Of a stretch of DNA of 64,000 nucleotides, positions 1-8,064 are shown piece by piece. The stretch is from Methylobacterium dankookense (GTDB lineage: Bacteria; Pseudomonadota; Alphaproteobacteria; Rhizobiales; Beijerinckiaceae), in assembly GCF_902141855.1 (NCBI RefSeq), contig NZ_CABFVH010000025.1, forward strand, positions 1-64,000, written 5' to 3'. Below the pieces are notes generated by a model. That model was not told the origin of the DNA, ran no database searches, and saw nothing but the letters and a program-made list of their open reading frames with translations. Position numbers and translations under genes: made by a program. Position 1 is the first letter of the stretch. Each line of letters starts with the position of its first letter.

Positions 1-334
1 CCCTCGTCAGCCTGCCCACCCTGGCAGCCTGATCCTCCCGGCCCAAGCCGGTGATCGCGATGGCTCTCAACGAGCTACACCACGCCAAGGGACACGACCA
101 GCGCCGCCTGTCTCGCCTCCGTCTCGAACGCCTGCTCTCGCTCCATCCCGTCCGTCCTGCTCTGCACGCCTCAGCTTAGCCAACGCCCATTCCCCGGCCT
201 ACGGGGATGAAGTCGCAGCCTCGCGCGTATCACCACGATTCCCCGACCCGCAGAACCAAGGGGCGCCCCGCGCGTATCCCCCGGGCCGTGCGATTCACGC
301 ACGTCACGACCGGGGCTTGGGGAACGGAGGACGG
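1..334. other. Non-coding left edge
   Basis: No convincing gene is seen in either strand here. The short reading frames have no recognisable protein signature and look like products of the high G+C content. The last bases hold a GGAGG (326-330) in front of the ATG at 335 of the PAP2 gene. Confidence 0.5.
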
Positions 335-1387
335 ATGCGTTCGGTCGAGGCAGGGCAGAGCCGGCGAGCAGGGCTCGCGCGGCAGGACGCCGGCAGGCCC
401 CCGCAACCGAACCTCCTCCACACGATCCGAAGACTCTCCGCAGGGGTGGCGGCGCCCCATCCCCTGCTCTGGCTCGCCGCCGCCCTGATCTGCGGTGTCG
501 ACGCGGTCTGGCTCGCAGCCTCGGGCATCGCCCTCGATCCGGAGGCGCCGCTGGCCGTCGCGGCCCTTGTCGCGGTGCTGCTCGTGGCCGCCGCCGGCCT
601 CGGCGGACTCAAATCCGAGCCGAGCCTGCGCGGGATGGCGCTCGCGAGCGCGGCCCTCGTCGCCTTCACCGTGCCGGTCGCGGTCCTGCACTACCTCGCG
701 GCGACCCTCGCCCTGCCCCTGGTCGATGCCGACCTCGCCCGGGCCGAGGCCGCGATCGGCTTCGACTGGCCCGCCTGGCTCGCCTTCCTCGAAACCCACC
801 CTGCGCTGAACTGGTGGCTCTCGCTCGCCTATCATTCGAGCGGGCCGCAAGTGGCGCTGGTGGTGATCGTGCTCGCCGCGACGCGCCGGCTCGGGCGGCT
901 CTGGGCCTATGTGCGGCTGTTCTGCGCGACGCTCCTCGCCGTGGTGGCGATCTCCGCCCTGTTGCCGGCGGCGGGCGCCTACGCGCATTATGCGCCGCAT
1001 ACGATGCCGAGCGACGCGATCGAGACGATCGGCGCCCTCTGGCATCTCGACGCCCTGGAGCGGCTGCGCGGCGGCGGCGTCACGGTGCTGAACATCGGCG
1101 AGATCCGCGGGCTCGCGACCTTCCCGTCCTTCCACGTCTGCCTCGCCATCCTCACCGCCTGGGCGCTGGCGCCGGTCCGGGTGGTCGGCCCCCTCGCCGC
1201 CTTGCTCAATGCGGCGATCGCGGTGGCGGCGATCGCGTCCGGCGGCCACTACCTGCCGGACATCCTGGCCGGCGCAGCCCTCGCCGGCGCGGCGCTCGCG
1301 CTCCGCCGCCGGGCTCGTGCCGCCGAGGCCATCGCGCAGCCCGGAACGGGAGAGGGCCGGCTCGTCGGCCGGCCCTCTCCGTCATGA
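335..1387 (+). CDS. PAP2-superfamily membrane phosphatase
   Basis: This is a 350-residue integral membrane protein of the type 2 phosphatidic-acid-phosphatase superfamily, which dephosphorylates lipid or polyprenyl phosphates at the membrane. The sequence shows about six hydrophobic segments and the two late PAP2 motifs: FPSFHV near residues 263-268 and GGHYLPD near 303-309, which supply the catalytic histidines. The N-terminal KxxxxxxRP motif is not obvious, so the protein may belong to the inositolphosphotransferase-like (PAP2_3) branch. I chose the ATG at 335 because GGAGG lies just before it; an in-frame TTG at 317 is the alternative. The last codons run through a strong hairpin (1349-1380). 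The exact substrate cannot be told from sequence. Confidence 0.85.
   Translation: MRSVEAGQSRRAGLARQDAGRPPQPNLLHTIRRLSAGVAAPHPLLWLAAALICGVDAVWLAASGIALDPEAPLAVAALVAVLLVAAAGLGGLKSEPSLRGMALASAALVAFTVPVAVLHYLAATLALPLVDADLARAEAAIGFDWPAWLAFLETHPALNWWLSLAYHSSGPQVALVVIVLAATRRLGRLWAYVRLFCATLLAVVAISALLPAAGAYAHYAPHTMPSDAIETIGALWHLDALERLRGGGVTVLNIGEIRGLATFPSFHVCLAILTAWALAPVRVVGPLAALLNAAIAVAAIASGGHYLPDILAGAALAGAALALRRRARAAEAIAQPGTGEGRLVGRPSPS
1349..1380 (+). terminator. Hairpin terminator overlapping the PAP2 3' end
   Basis: A perfect 13-bp stem (1349-1361 pairing with 1368-1380) with a 6-base loop lies inside the last codons of the PAP2 gene, five bases before its stop. There is no T run, so termination is inferred from stem strength and position. 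Confidence 0.55.
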
Positions 1388-1526
1388 CCTGTGTCCCATC
1401 GGATGCGGTCGGAAGGCATCTCTGATCTCATCCTGTCCCTTCATCCTGACGTGGCCGTGACGGCTCAGGGCGAGGTCGGGGATCGGGAAAAGACCGATGA
1501 TGATGTCCGTCTCGCAGGCCCTCAGA

Positions 1527-1650
1527 GCCTGTTTGAGCAAATCGAGCGGGTGTTATCCCCCTGATCCCCTTCTCGACCTCAGGATGAGGTGAGGGGGTGG
1601 GAGGAGCGTAAATCTCCGAGCCGAGATCGGTCATTCCCGCTCAAACAGGC
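1527..1650. repeat. Separated inverted repeat in the 1388-1652 gap
   Basis: The 12-mer GCCTGTTTGAGC at 1527-1538 recurs inverted at 1639-1650, so about 100 bases could form a long stem-loop between the PAP2 gene and the small convergent gene at 1653. Nothing in this gap looks coding. It may be a degenerate dispersed repeat. Confidence 0.4.
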
Positions 1651-1652
1651 CC

Positions 1653-1934
1653 TCAGTAGGGATAACCGTAATAGTGCCGGCGCGGCGGCACGCGGCGATA
1701 GCGCGGCGCCTCGTCGTCGTAGCCGTTCTGATAGCCGTAGGTCCGGAGGTAGGGGTCCGTCCGGGGATTGCGGTAATTGCCGTTGTTCACCCCGGCCGAA
1801 CGGTCGTTGCCGTTGAGCGCCGAATAGGGGGACAAGCCGCTTCCGGAATCGCTGTTGCCCCAGGCGAGCGCGGCTCCGGAACTGCCGGCCACCAGCGTTC
1901 CGGCGAGAAGCGCGAGGGCGATGGCCTGCCTCAT
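1653..1934 (-). CDS. Small exported Tyr-rich protein
   Basis: This is a 93-residue protein with a clear Sec signal peptide: MRQ, a hydrophobic stretch to about residue 18, and an AxA-type cleavage near residues 22-24. The mature part is short, rich in Asn, Gly, Tyr and Arg, and ends in alternating Tyr/Arg/Pro (RHYYGYPY). No known domain is visible. An AGGAGG-like ribosome site lies directly upstream of the ATG. It stands alone between the PAP2 and HD genes. Low-complexity exported proteins of this kind are common in Methylobacteriaceae; function unknown. Confidence 0.6.
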   Translation of the reverse strand: MRQAIALALLAGTLVAGSSGAALAWGNSDSGSGLSPYSALNGNDRSAGVNNGNYRNPRTDPYLRTYGYQNGYDDEAPRYRRVPPRRHYYGYPY

Positions 1935-2104
1935 GAGGACCTCCTGATCGTTGCCGTTTCTCGTTCATGCGAACGGGAAGCCGAACGGGATGTTCCGCCA
2001 TCGCGCCACGCTGGTCGAGTGCCCTCGGCACTCCTCCGCGACGCGGCGCGCCTTACCTCTGCAAGGACCGGACGCGCCCGGCACCGCGCGTGGGGAACTG
2101 GGTG

Positions 2105-2953
2105 ATGTTCGATGCCACGAAGATCCTCGCCGACGCCCTCGGCGGCCACCTCGCGCAGACCTATCTGCGCACCTTCGGCCGGCGCGAGCCACGCTACGCG
2201 GAGGTGATCGAGGAATCGGCACGGCTCACCGTCGAGCGCATCGTCGGCAGCGACGCGCTCTACCACGACGCCTACCACACCTCCCTCGTGACGATGGTGG
2301 CGCAGGACATCCTGCGCGGCCGCTTCCTCAGCCAGGGGATCTCACCGGAGGATTGGCTGCACGCGATCGTCGCGGCGCTCTACCACGATATCGGTTTCGT
2401 GCGGGGCGTCTGCTCGGGCGACCGGGACGGCCATTTCATCATCGATGCCGAGGGCCATACGGTGGAGCTGCCCCGCGGCGCCTCGGACGCCGCCCTCGGC
2501 CCCTACCATGTGGAGCGCTCGAAGATCGCGGTGCGCGAGCGCTTCCGCAACCACGACCTCGTCGATCCCGAGCGGGTGGCCCGCGCCATCGAGCTGACAC
2601 GCTTCCCCGTGCCGCTCGACGCGGACCATGCCGAGACGGCGACCGAGGCCGGCCTGATGCGCGCGGCCGACCTGATCGGCCAGCTCGGCGATCCGCTCTA
2701 CCCGCGCAAGCTCAACGCCCTCTACCAGGAATTCGCCGAGGTCGGGCTGAACGCGCAGCTCGGCTACAGCAACCCCGCGGACGTGGCCGAATGCTACCCG
2801 GCCTTCTTCTGGTCGAAGGTCGAGCCGGTGATCGGCGACGGCATCCGCGCCCTCGATCTCACCGTGGACGGACGGCGCTGGGTCGCCAACCTCTACTCGC
2901 ACGTCTTCGCCATGGAGCACGACCGCCGCCGGATGGGGCCGCATCCGGGTTGA
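2105..2953 (+). CDS. HD-domain metal-dependent phosphohydrolase
   Basis: This is a 282-residue cytoplasmic protein of the HD superfamily, metal-dependent phosphohydrolases acting on nucleotides or phosphate esters. An early His-rich segment (YHDAYHT, near residue 44) is followed by the HD doublet in ALYHDIGF (near residue 90), then a helical region ending in a conserved EHDRRR tail. The substrate is unknown. The ATG at 2105 was chosen because the upstream in-frame extension to 1967 is arginine-rich noise. It converges on the rhamnose operon, with a strong hairpin between them. Confidence 0.8.
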   Translation: MFDATKILADALGGHLAQTYLRTFGRREPRYAEVIEESARLTVERIVGSDALYHDAYHTSLVTMVAQDILRGRFLSQGISPEDWLHAIVAALYHDIGFVRGVCSGDRDGHFIIDAEGHTVELPRGASDAALGPYHVERSKIAVRERFRNHDLVDPERVARAIELTRFPVPLDADHAETATEAGLMRAADLIGQLGDPLYPRKLNALYQEFAEVGLNAQLGYSNPADVAECYPAFFWSKVEPVIGDGIRALDLTVDGRRWVANLYSHVFAMEHDRRRMGPHPG

Positions 2954-2998
2954 TGCCAAATCCGGTTGGTCGCTTCGGTCGTGAGCGGGCTTCCTGAT

Positions 2999-3029
2999 AC
3001 CGCGTCCGGTCTGATCGACCGGACGCGGT
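2999..3029. terminator. Bidirectional hairpin between HD gene and rfbA
   Basis: A perfect 13-bp stem (2999-3011 with 3017-3029) and 5-base loop lie in the 77-base gap between two convergent genes. Position and symmetry suit a terminator serving both strands. Confidence 0.65.
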
Positions 3030-3030
3030 C

Positions 3031-3918
3031 TCAGACCGGCGGCGCGGCGTGGTGCTCGCGGGCGAGCCGGAGCAGGTTCTGGCCGTAGCCGGTCTTGGCG
3101 AACATCTCGCCGCGGGCAATGAGCTGCGCCTTGTCGATGAAGCCCTGCAGGAAGGCGATCTCCTCCAGGCACGCCACCTGAAGGCCCTGCCGGTGCTGGA
3201 TCGTGCGCACGAATTCCGAGGCTTCCAGCAGGCTGTCATGCGTGCCGGTGTCGAGCCAGGCATAGCCGCGGCTCATCCGCTCCACATGGAGCTGACCCCG
3301 CTCCAGATAGGCCTCGTTCACGCTGGTGATCTCGAGCTCGCCCCGCGGCGAGGGCTTCACCGCCGCCGCGATGTCGAGGACCTGATTGTCGTAGAAGTAC
3401 AGGCCGGTGACCGCCCAGGTCGATTCCGGCTCCTTCGGCTTCTCCACCAGCCGCGTCGGTCGGCCCGCGGCGTCGAGCGTCACCACGCCGTAGGCCTGCG
3501 GGTTGTCGACATGGTAGGCGAACACCGTCGCGCCCTGCTTGCGGCCGGCCGCGCGGGCGAGCAGCTCGCCGATGCCGGCGCCGAAGAACAGGTTGTCGCC
3601 GAGGATCAGCGCCACGTCGTCGTCGCCGACGAAGTCGCGGCCGATGACGAAGGCCTGGGCCAGGCCATCGGGCCGCGGCTGCACCGCGTAGCTGAAGGAC
3701 AGGCCGAACTGCTCGCCCGTGCCGAACAGGCGCTGGTAGTTCCCGAGATGCTCGGGCGAGGAGATGATCAGGATCTCGCGGATGCCGGCCAGCATCAGCA
3801 CCGAGACCGGATAGTAGATCATCGGCTTGTCGTAGACAGGCAGCAGCTGCTTGTTGATCGACAGCGTGGCCGGGTGCAGCCGGGTGCCGGAGCCGCCGGC
3901 CAGGACGATGCCCTTCAT
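3031..3918 (-). CDS. rfbA: Glucose-1-phosphate thymidylyltransferase
   Basis: RmlA/RfbA joins dTTP and glucose-1-phosphate to give dTDP-glucose, the first step of dTDP-L-rhamnose synthesis in the cytoplasm. The 295-residue protein starts with the nucleotide-binding motif KGIVLAGGSGTRLHPAT, has the LGDNLFFG sugar-binding segment, and a VEKPKEP motif in mid-protein. Length is typical of the family. Its start overlaps the end of rfbD by four bases, so the two are translationally coupled. It is the last gene of the rfbC-rfbB-rfbD-rfbA set and ends at a strong hairpin. Confidence 0.95.
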   Translation of the reverse strand: MKGIVLAGGSGTRLHPATLSINKQLLPVYDKPMIYYPVSVLMLAGIREILIISSPEHLGNYQRLFGTGEQFGLSFSYAVQPRPDGLAQAFVIGRDFVGDDDVALILGDNLFFGAGIGELLARAAGRKQGATVFAYHVDNPQAYGVVTLDAAGRPTRLVEKPKEPESTWAVTGLYFYDNQVLDIAAAVKPSPRGELEITSVNEAYLERGQLHVERMSRGYAWLDTGTHDSLLEASEFVRTIQHRQGLQVACLEEIAFLQGFIDKAQLIARGEMFAKTGYGQNLLRLAREHHAAPPV

Positions 3919-4814
3919 CGTGAGGTCTCCGCTGAGACCGGGCCCACCAGCCGGTCGAGGATGTCGTCGAGCGCCGCTTCCCACGGCCGCGGGGCGATGC
4001 CGAAGGCGGCCGTCAGGCCGTCGGTCGCGAGGACCGAGTTGGCCGGGCGCTGCGCCGGGGTCGGATAGGAGGCGGTCGGGATGCCCTCGACCGGGATCGT
4101 GCGGCCGCCGCGGCGGGCGGAGCCCGCGACGATGGCACGGGCGAAGCCGCACCACGTGGTGGCGCCGCTATTCACGCAGTGGAAGGTGCCGGTCGGCGCC
4201 GCCTCGTCGGCCGCGAGCCGCAGGGCGATGGTCATCAGCGCCGCGGCGAGGTCGCCCGCGCTGGTCGGGCAGCCGTGCTGGTCGTCCACCACAGTGAGCT
4301 TGTCGCGCTCGCCCGCGAGCCGGAGCATCGTCTTGACGAAGTTGCCGCGGTGCGGGCTCACCACCCAGGCGGTGCGCACGATGGCGTGGCGCGGATTGCC
4401 CGTGCGCACGGCAAGCTCGCCGCCCGCCTTGCTGGCGCCGTAGACGCTGCGCGGCGCGATCGGGTCGTCGGTCCGGTACGGGCCGGCCTTCGTGCCGGCG
4501 AAGACGTAATCGGTGGAGACTTGGACCAGCGGGATCGACCGCCGCGCCGACTCGGCCGCCAGGATGGCCGGCGCCAGCGCGTTGAGGCGCCAGGCCTCGG
4601 CGATCTCGGATTCGGCCTTGTCGACCGCCGTGTAGGCGGCGGTGTTGATCACCGCGCCGTAGGCGCGCGCGTCGAGGGCGCCGGCGACCGCGCCCGCATC
4701 GGTGATGTCGAGCTCGCTGCGGCTCGGCGCGTGCACGCCGGTGCCCGCCGGCCAGGCGAGCGCCCGAAGCTCGGTGCCGACCTGGCCCGCCCCGCCCAGG
4801 ATGAGGACGTCCAT
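3915..4814 (-). CDS. rfbD: dTDP-4-dehydrorhamnose reductase
   Basis: RmlD/RfbD catalyses the last step of dTDP-L-rhamnose synthesis, NAD(P)H reduction of dTDP-4-keto-L-rhamnose. The 299-residue protein has the Rossmann motif GGAGQVG at the N terminus, VSTDYVFAG in the middle and the catalytic YGASK (YxxxK). It sits four bases after rfbB and overlaps rfbA by four, which fits a single transcript. The final tail (EAALDDILDRL) matches family length and end. Confidence 0.95.
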   Translation of the reverse strand: MDVLILGGAGQVGTELRALAWPAGTGVHAPSRSELDITDAGAVAGALDARAYGAVINTAAYTAVDKAESEIAEAWRLNALAPAILAAESARRSIPLVQVSTDYVFAGTKAGPYRTDDPIAPRSVYGASKAGGELAVRTGNPRHAIVRTAWVVSPHRGNFVKTMLRLAGERDKLTVVDDQHGCPTSAGDLAAALMTIALRLAADEAAPTGTFHCVNSGATTWCGFARAIVAGSARRGGRTIPVEGIPTASYPTPAQRPANSVLATDGLTAAFGIAPRPWEAALDDILDRLVGPVSAETSR

Positions 4815-4818
4815 CGCC

Positions 4819-5874
4819 TCAGCCCGCCGTGCCGAGGCCGAGGCGCTCGCCCTTGTAGCGGCCCTCGCGGATCGGGCGCCACCACGCCTCGTTGTCGAGG
4901 TACCAGCGGATGGTCGCCTCCAGCGCCTCCTCGAAGCTCTTGGTCGGCGCCCAGCCGAGTTCGGCCTCCGCCTTCGACGGGTCGATCGCGTAGCGCCGGT
5001 CGTGGCCCGGACGGTCGGCCACGAAGGTGATCAGGCGCTCGTGCGGGCCGCCTTCCGGCCGCAGCCGGTCGAAGGCTGCGCACAGGGCCTTCACCACCGC
5101 GAGGTTGTTGCGCACCGCCCGGCCGCCGAGCAGGTAGGTCTCGCCGAGCCGGCCGCGCTCGAGCACCGCCACGAGGCCGCGGGCATGGTCCTCGACATGG
5201 ATCCAGTCGCGCTCGTTCTGGCCGTCGCCGTAGACCGGCAGCGGGCGGCCCTCCAGCGCGTTGAGGATCATCAGCGGGATCAGCTTCTCGGGGAAGTGGC
5301 GCGGCCCGTAATTGTTCGAGCAGTTCGTCACCAGCACCGGCAGGCCGTAGGTCTCGTGCCAGGCGCGCGCGAGATGGTCCGAGGCCGCCTTCGAGGCGGA
5401 ATAGGGCGAGCGCGGGTCGTAACGGCTCGTCTCCGTGAAGAACCCGCCCGGCGGCAGCGAGCCGTAGACCTCGTCAGTCGAGACATGCAGAAATCGGAAC
5501 GTCTGCTTCTCTGCTTCGGACAGAGTCTCGTAATGGCCGCGCGCCGCGTCGAGCATCACCTGCGTGCCGATCACGTTGGTGCGCACGAAGGCGCCCGGAT
5601 CGGTGATCGAGCGGTCGACATGGCTTTCGGCGGCCAGGTGCATCACCGCCTCGGGGCGGAAGCTGCGGAAGGCTTCGAGGATGGCCGGCCGGTCGCAGAT
5701 GTCGGCCTCGATCAGGCGGTGGCGCGGGTCGCCCTCGAGGCTGGCGAGCGAGACCGGGTTGGCGGCGTAGGTCAGCGCATCGACGGTGGCGACCTCGTGC
5801 CCGAGGTCGTGCACGAGGTGCAGCACGAGCGCCGAGCCGATGAAGCCGCAGCCGCCGGTCACCAATATTCGCAT
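4819..5874 (-). CDS. rfbB: dTDP-glucose 4,6-dehydratase
   Basis: RmlB/RfbB converts dTDP-glucose to dTDP-4-keto-6-deoxyglucose using bound NAD. The protein has GGCGFIGSALV at the N terminus (GxxGxxG), the catalytic STDEVYG triad and YSASK (YxxxK), all at expected spacing; 351 residues is typical. Two ATGs lie six bases apart (5880 and 5874). I chose 5874 because GGAAAGG is at normal ribosome-site distance from it and too close to the other. About 110 bases separate it from rfbC. Confidence 0.95.
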   Translation of the reverse strand: MRILVTGGCGFIGSALVLHLVHDLGHEVATVDALTYAANPVSLASLEGDPRHRLIEADICDRPAILEAFRSFRPEAVMHLAAESHVDRSITDPGAFVRTNVIGTQVMLDAARGHYETLSEAEKQTFRFLHVSTDEVYGSLPPGGFFTETSRYDPRSPYSASKAASDHLARAWHETYGLPVLVTNCSNNYGPRHFPEKLIPLMILNALEGRPLPVYGDGQNERDWIHVEDHARGLVAVLERGRLGETYLLGGRAVRNNLAVVKALCAAFDRLRPEGGPHERLITFVADRPGHDRRYAIDPSKAEAELGWAPTKSFEEALEATIRWYLDNEAWWRPIREGRYKGERLGLGTAG

Positions 5875-5986
5875 CGTCATGCCTTTCCGAAGAGGCGCGG
5901 CTTGCGCCGCGAGCCCCAGGCCGTATCAATCACGCCCTTGATCCGCCGCGACCTGCGCAGGATCGAGGACTTGCACAGCCCCTGCC

Positions 5987-6538
5987 CTAGAATTGCGGCC
6001 CGATCTCGGCAAGGCGGGGGGCCCGCCGGTCCTTGTCGGACAGGATCGCCTCGGCCTCGGCGAGCGGCCAGTCGATGCCGACATCCGGGTCGTTCCAGGC
6101 CAGCGCGCGGTCGTGGGCCGGGCTGTAATAGGCGTCCACCTTGTAGGCGACCATGGTGTCGGGGGTGAGCGTGCAGAAGCCGTGGGCGAAGCCGTGCGGG
6201 ATCAGGAGCTGGTCGCCGCCCTCGGCATCGAGCGTCACGGCGACGTGCCGCCCGTAGCTCGGCGAGCCGGCGCGCAGGTCCACCGCCACATCGAGGATGG
6301 CGCCGGAGAGCACGCGCACCAGTTTGGTCTGCGCCGCCGGCGCGAGCTGGAAATGCAGCCCGCGGATTGTGCCCTTGGGCGCCGAGAACGACTGGTTGTC
6401 CTGCACGAACACGATCTCGAGGCCCGCCCGCGCCAGCGCGTCGGCCCGGTAGGTCTCGCTGAACCAGCCGCGCGCATCGCCGTGGCGCTTCGGGCGGATC
6501 AGCTTGACCGCCGGGATCTCGGTGTCGACCACGTCCAT
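5987..6538 (-). CDS. rfbC: dTDP-4-dehydrorhamnose 3,5-epimerase
   Basis: RmlC/RfbC epimerises dTDP-4-keto-6-deoxyglucose at C3 and C5, the third step of the pathway. The 183-residue cupin shows GDARGWFSETYR, DNQSFS, RGLHFQ with the catalytic His, and IPHGFAHGF. It is first in the leftward rhamnose set and has a good AGGAG site eight bases before its ATG. All four pathway genes are present and intact, so the organism can make dTDP-rhamnose for surface polysaccharide. Confidence 0.95.
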   Translation of the reverse strand: MDVVDTEIPAVKLIRPKRHGDARGWFSETYRADALARAGLEIVFVQDNQSFSAPKGTIRGLHFQLAPAAQTKLVRVLSGAILDVAVDLRAGSPSYGRHVAVTLDAEGGDQLLIPHGFAHGFCTLTPDTMVAYKVDAYYSPAHDRALAWNDPDVGIDWPLAEAEAILSDKDRRAPRLAEIGPQF

Positions 6539-6696
6539 GAGATCCGCTCCTCAGAAGCACCGCGCGCCGCGCCCTGTCCGGAAAGACAGACTATCCGTGC
6601 GCTGCACCGCACATACCGATGGACCCGCGGCATCCAAAGATTGCAGGCGAATGTCAAGTCACGGATCCGAGGCCTCTCCGGCAGGAAGCGGCTTGG

Positions 6697-7590
6697 TCAG
6701 CGCCCGGGCCCATCGATCGCCGGAAGCTCGTTCGGTGGCAGGCCGGCGGCGGCCTGGGCCTGCTGGGGCTGAACCCCGCGGGCCCGGTTGGCGAGGGCAA
6801 TCGTCAGGCGCTCGGCCGCCTCCGGCTGCATCACCGCCAGGACCTCGGCCATCTTGCGCGGGTTCATGGCGAGCACGATCGGGACCAGCACCTCGTGGCC
6901 CAGCCGGTCGAAGACGCGGGCCGCGTCCTTCGGCTTCATCGTCTCGTACATGGTGACGATGTTCTTCAGGCCCTGCTTGGCCGCATCCTCCTTCTGGGGC
7001 GTGCCCTCGACCTTCTCCTCGGCCTTCCGCAGGTCCCCCACGCCGGATTCGAGCTTGCGCTCGGCCTCGCCGAGCACGCGCTCGCGCAGCTCCAACTCAT
7101 CGCTCTTCTGCCTGAGGGCGTCGCGCCGCGCGGAGAGCTTCTCCAGCAGCGCCCGCTCGGTCGGCGAGATCGGGTCCGGCATGGGCGGCTGCGCGCGCGG
7201 CGGCGGCTCCGGCTCCTTCGGCTTCTCGGGCTCCTTCGGGGTCACCGAGCCGGTCGTGGCCGGGTCGATCGGGACATAGCCGCTGCGCGCCTCGGCGAGG
7301 ACGCGGGCGAATTCCGGCAGTTCCGTGCCCGGCGGCGGACTCGCCAGGGTCAGGGAGCCGAGCTTCAGGATCAGCAGGCCGCTCGCAGCGAGCGTCACCG
7401 CATCGATCAGGCGCAGGCGGAAGGGCCGCGCCGGCTTGAGGCGCGAGCGGCGCAGCGCCGAGGCCGCGTCGCGCGCGCGCCGGGTGAGGGCCGGCTTCGC
7501 GAGGTCCGGCTTGGCGAGGTCCGGCTTGGCGGAAGCCGACTTGGCGGGCGCCGGCTTGCCCGGCGGGGCCTTGGCGGGCGGTCCGCTCAT
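6697..7590 (-). CDS. motE: Flagellar motility protein MotE-like
   Basis: This 297-residue protein has an Ala/Lys/Pro-rich cytoplasmic N terminus with AKPDL repeats, one hydrophobic segment (about residues 62-84), a Pro-rich linker, a coiled coil (about 145-200) and a C-terminal MgtE_N-like domain (about 205-270) with MKPKDAARVFDRL and MNPRKMAEVLAVM. That architecture matches MotE, the periplasmic chaperone of the stator protein MotC in rhizobia. It is the last gene of the fliL-fliM-DUF6468 operon and overlaps the preceding gene by four bases. The MotE role is inferred from family architecture and context. Confidence 0.8.
   Translation of the reverse strand: MSGPPAKAPPGKPAPAKSASAKPDLAKPDLAKPALTRRARDAASALRRSRLKPARPFRLRLIDAVTLAASGLLILKLGSLTLASPPPGTELPEFARVLAEARSGYVPIDPATTGSVTPKEPEKPKEPEPPPRAQPPMPDPISPTERALLEKLSARRDALRQKSDELELRERVLGEAERKLESGVGDLRKAEEKVEGTPQKEDAAKQGLKNIVTMYETMKPKDAARVFDRLGHEVLVPIVLAMNPRKMAEVLAVMQPEAAERLTIALANRARGVQPQQAQAAAGLPPNELPAIDGPGR
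7502..7531. repeat. 15-bp tandem repeat in motE
   Basis: Two adjacent identical 15-base units encode repeated AKPDL pentapeptides in the N-terminal cytoplasmic segment of the MotE-like protein. Copy number of such units could vary between strains without shifting the frame. Confidence 0.6.
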
Positions 7591-8057
7591 GCGGCCCGGT
7601 TCCGGACGCGCTGCAGGGCGCGCTCGGTCATGGCGAGGCTCGCCGCGGCGGCGGCACCGAGCCGCTCGCTATGCACGCCCTGCACGGCGGCGGGCGCGGG
7701 AGGCGGCGCGGCGGCCGGGCGGGCGGCGCTGCGGGCCTCGCCGACGATGGCGCCGATGCGCGCGAGCACGGTTTCGCCGGCCCCGACCTGGGCGGCGATG
7801 CCGGCGGCGCAGGCCGCGGCCGTCTCCAGCCGCTCGGCCAGCATCCGGTCGGATTCGTCCACCGCCGCCCGCAGAGAGCCGATCGCCCGCTCGGCGGAAC
7901 TGGTCGCGATCATCAGGTCGCCGATGGTCTGGCGGAGCGCCGCCTCGTCGCCCTTGAGCTGGGCGATGCGCCGCGACAGCCGGACCGAGGTCGCGATCGT
8001 CGCGACGAGCAGGACGGCGACGAGGATGTCGGCGAGCAGGGTGACCAGGAAGCTCAT
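7587..8057 (-). CDS. DUF6468 flagellar-operon protein
   Basis: A 156-residue protein with one N-terminal transmembrane segment (about residues 5-26) followed by a long coiled-coil region (RLSRRIAQLKGDEAALRQTI...) and an Ala/Pro-rich tail. It fits the DUF6468 family, which recurs between fliM and motE in alphaproteobacterial flagellar operons. It begins seven bases after fliM and overlaps motE by four bases, so translation is probably coupled. A structural or assembly role at the motor is likely, but no biochemical function is established from sequence. Confidence 0.75.
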   Translation of the reverse strand: MSFLVTLLADILVAVLLVATIATSVRLSRRIAQLKGDEAALRQTIGDLMIATSSAERAIGSLRAAVDESDRMLAERLETAAACAAGIAAQVGAGETVLARIGAIVGEARSAARPAAAPPPAPAAVQGVHSERLGAAAAASLAMTERALQRVRNRAA

Positions 8058-8064
8058 CCGTGCC

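Noticed and set aside
230..1249. A 339-codon open frame antisense to the PAP2 gene
   Set aside because: Charged low-complexity product; the plus-strand frame has clear PAP2 motifs and membrane segments.
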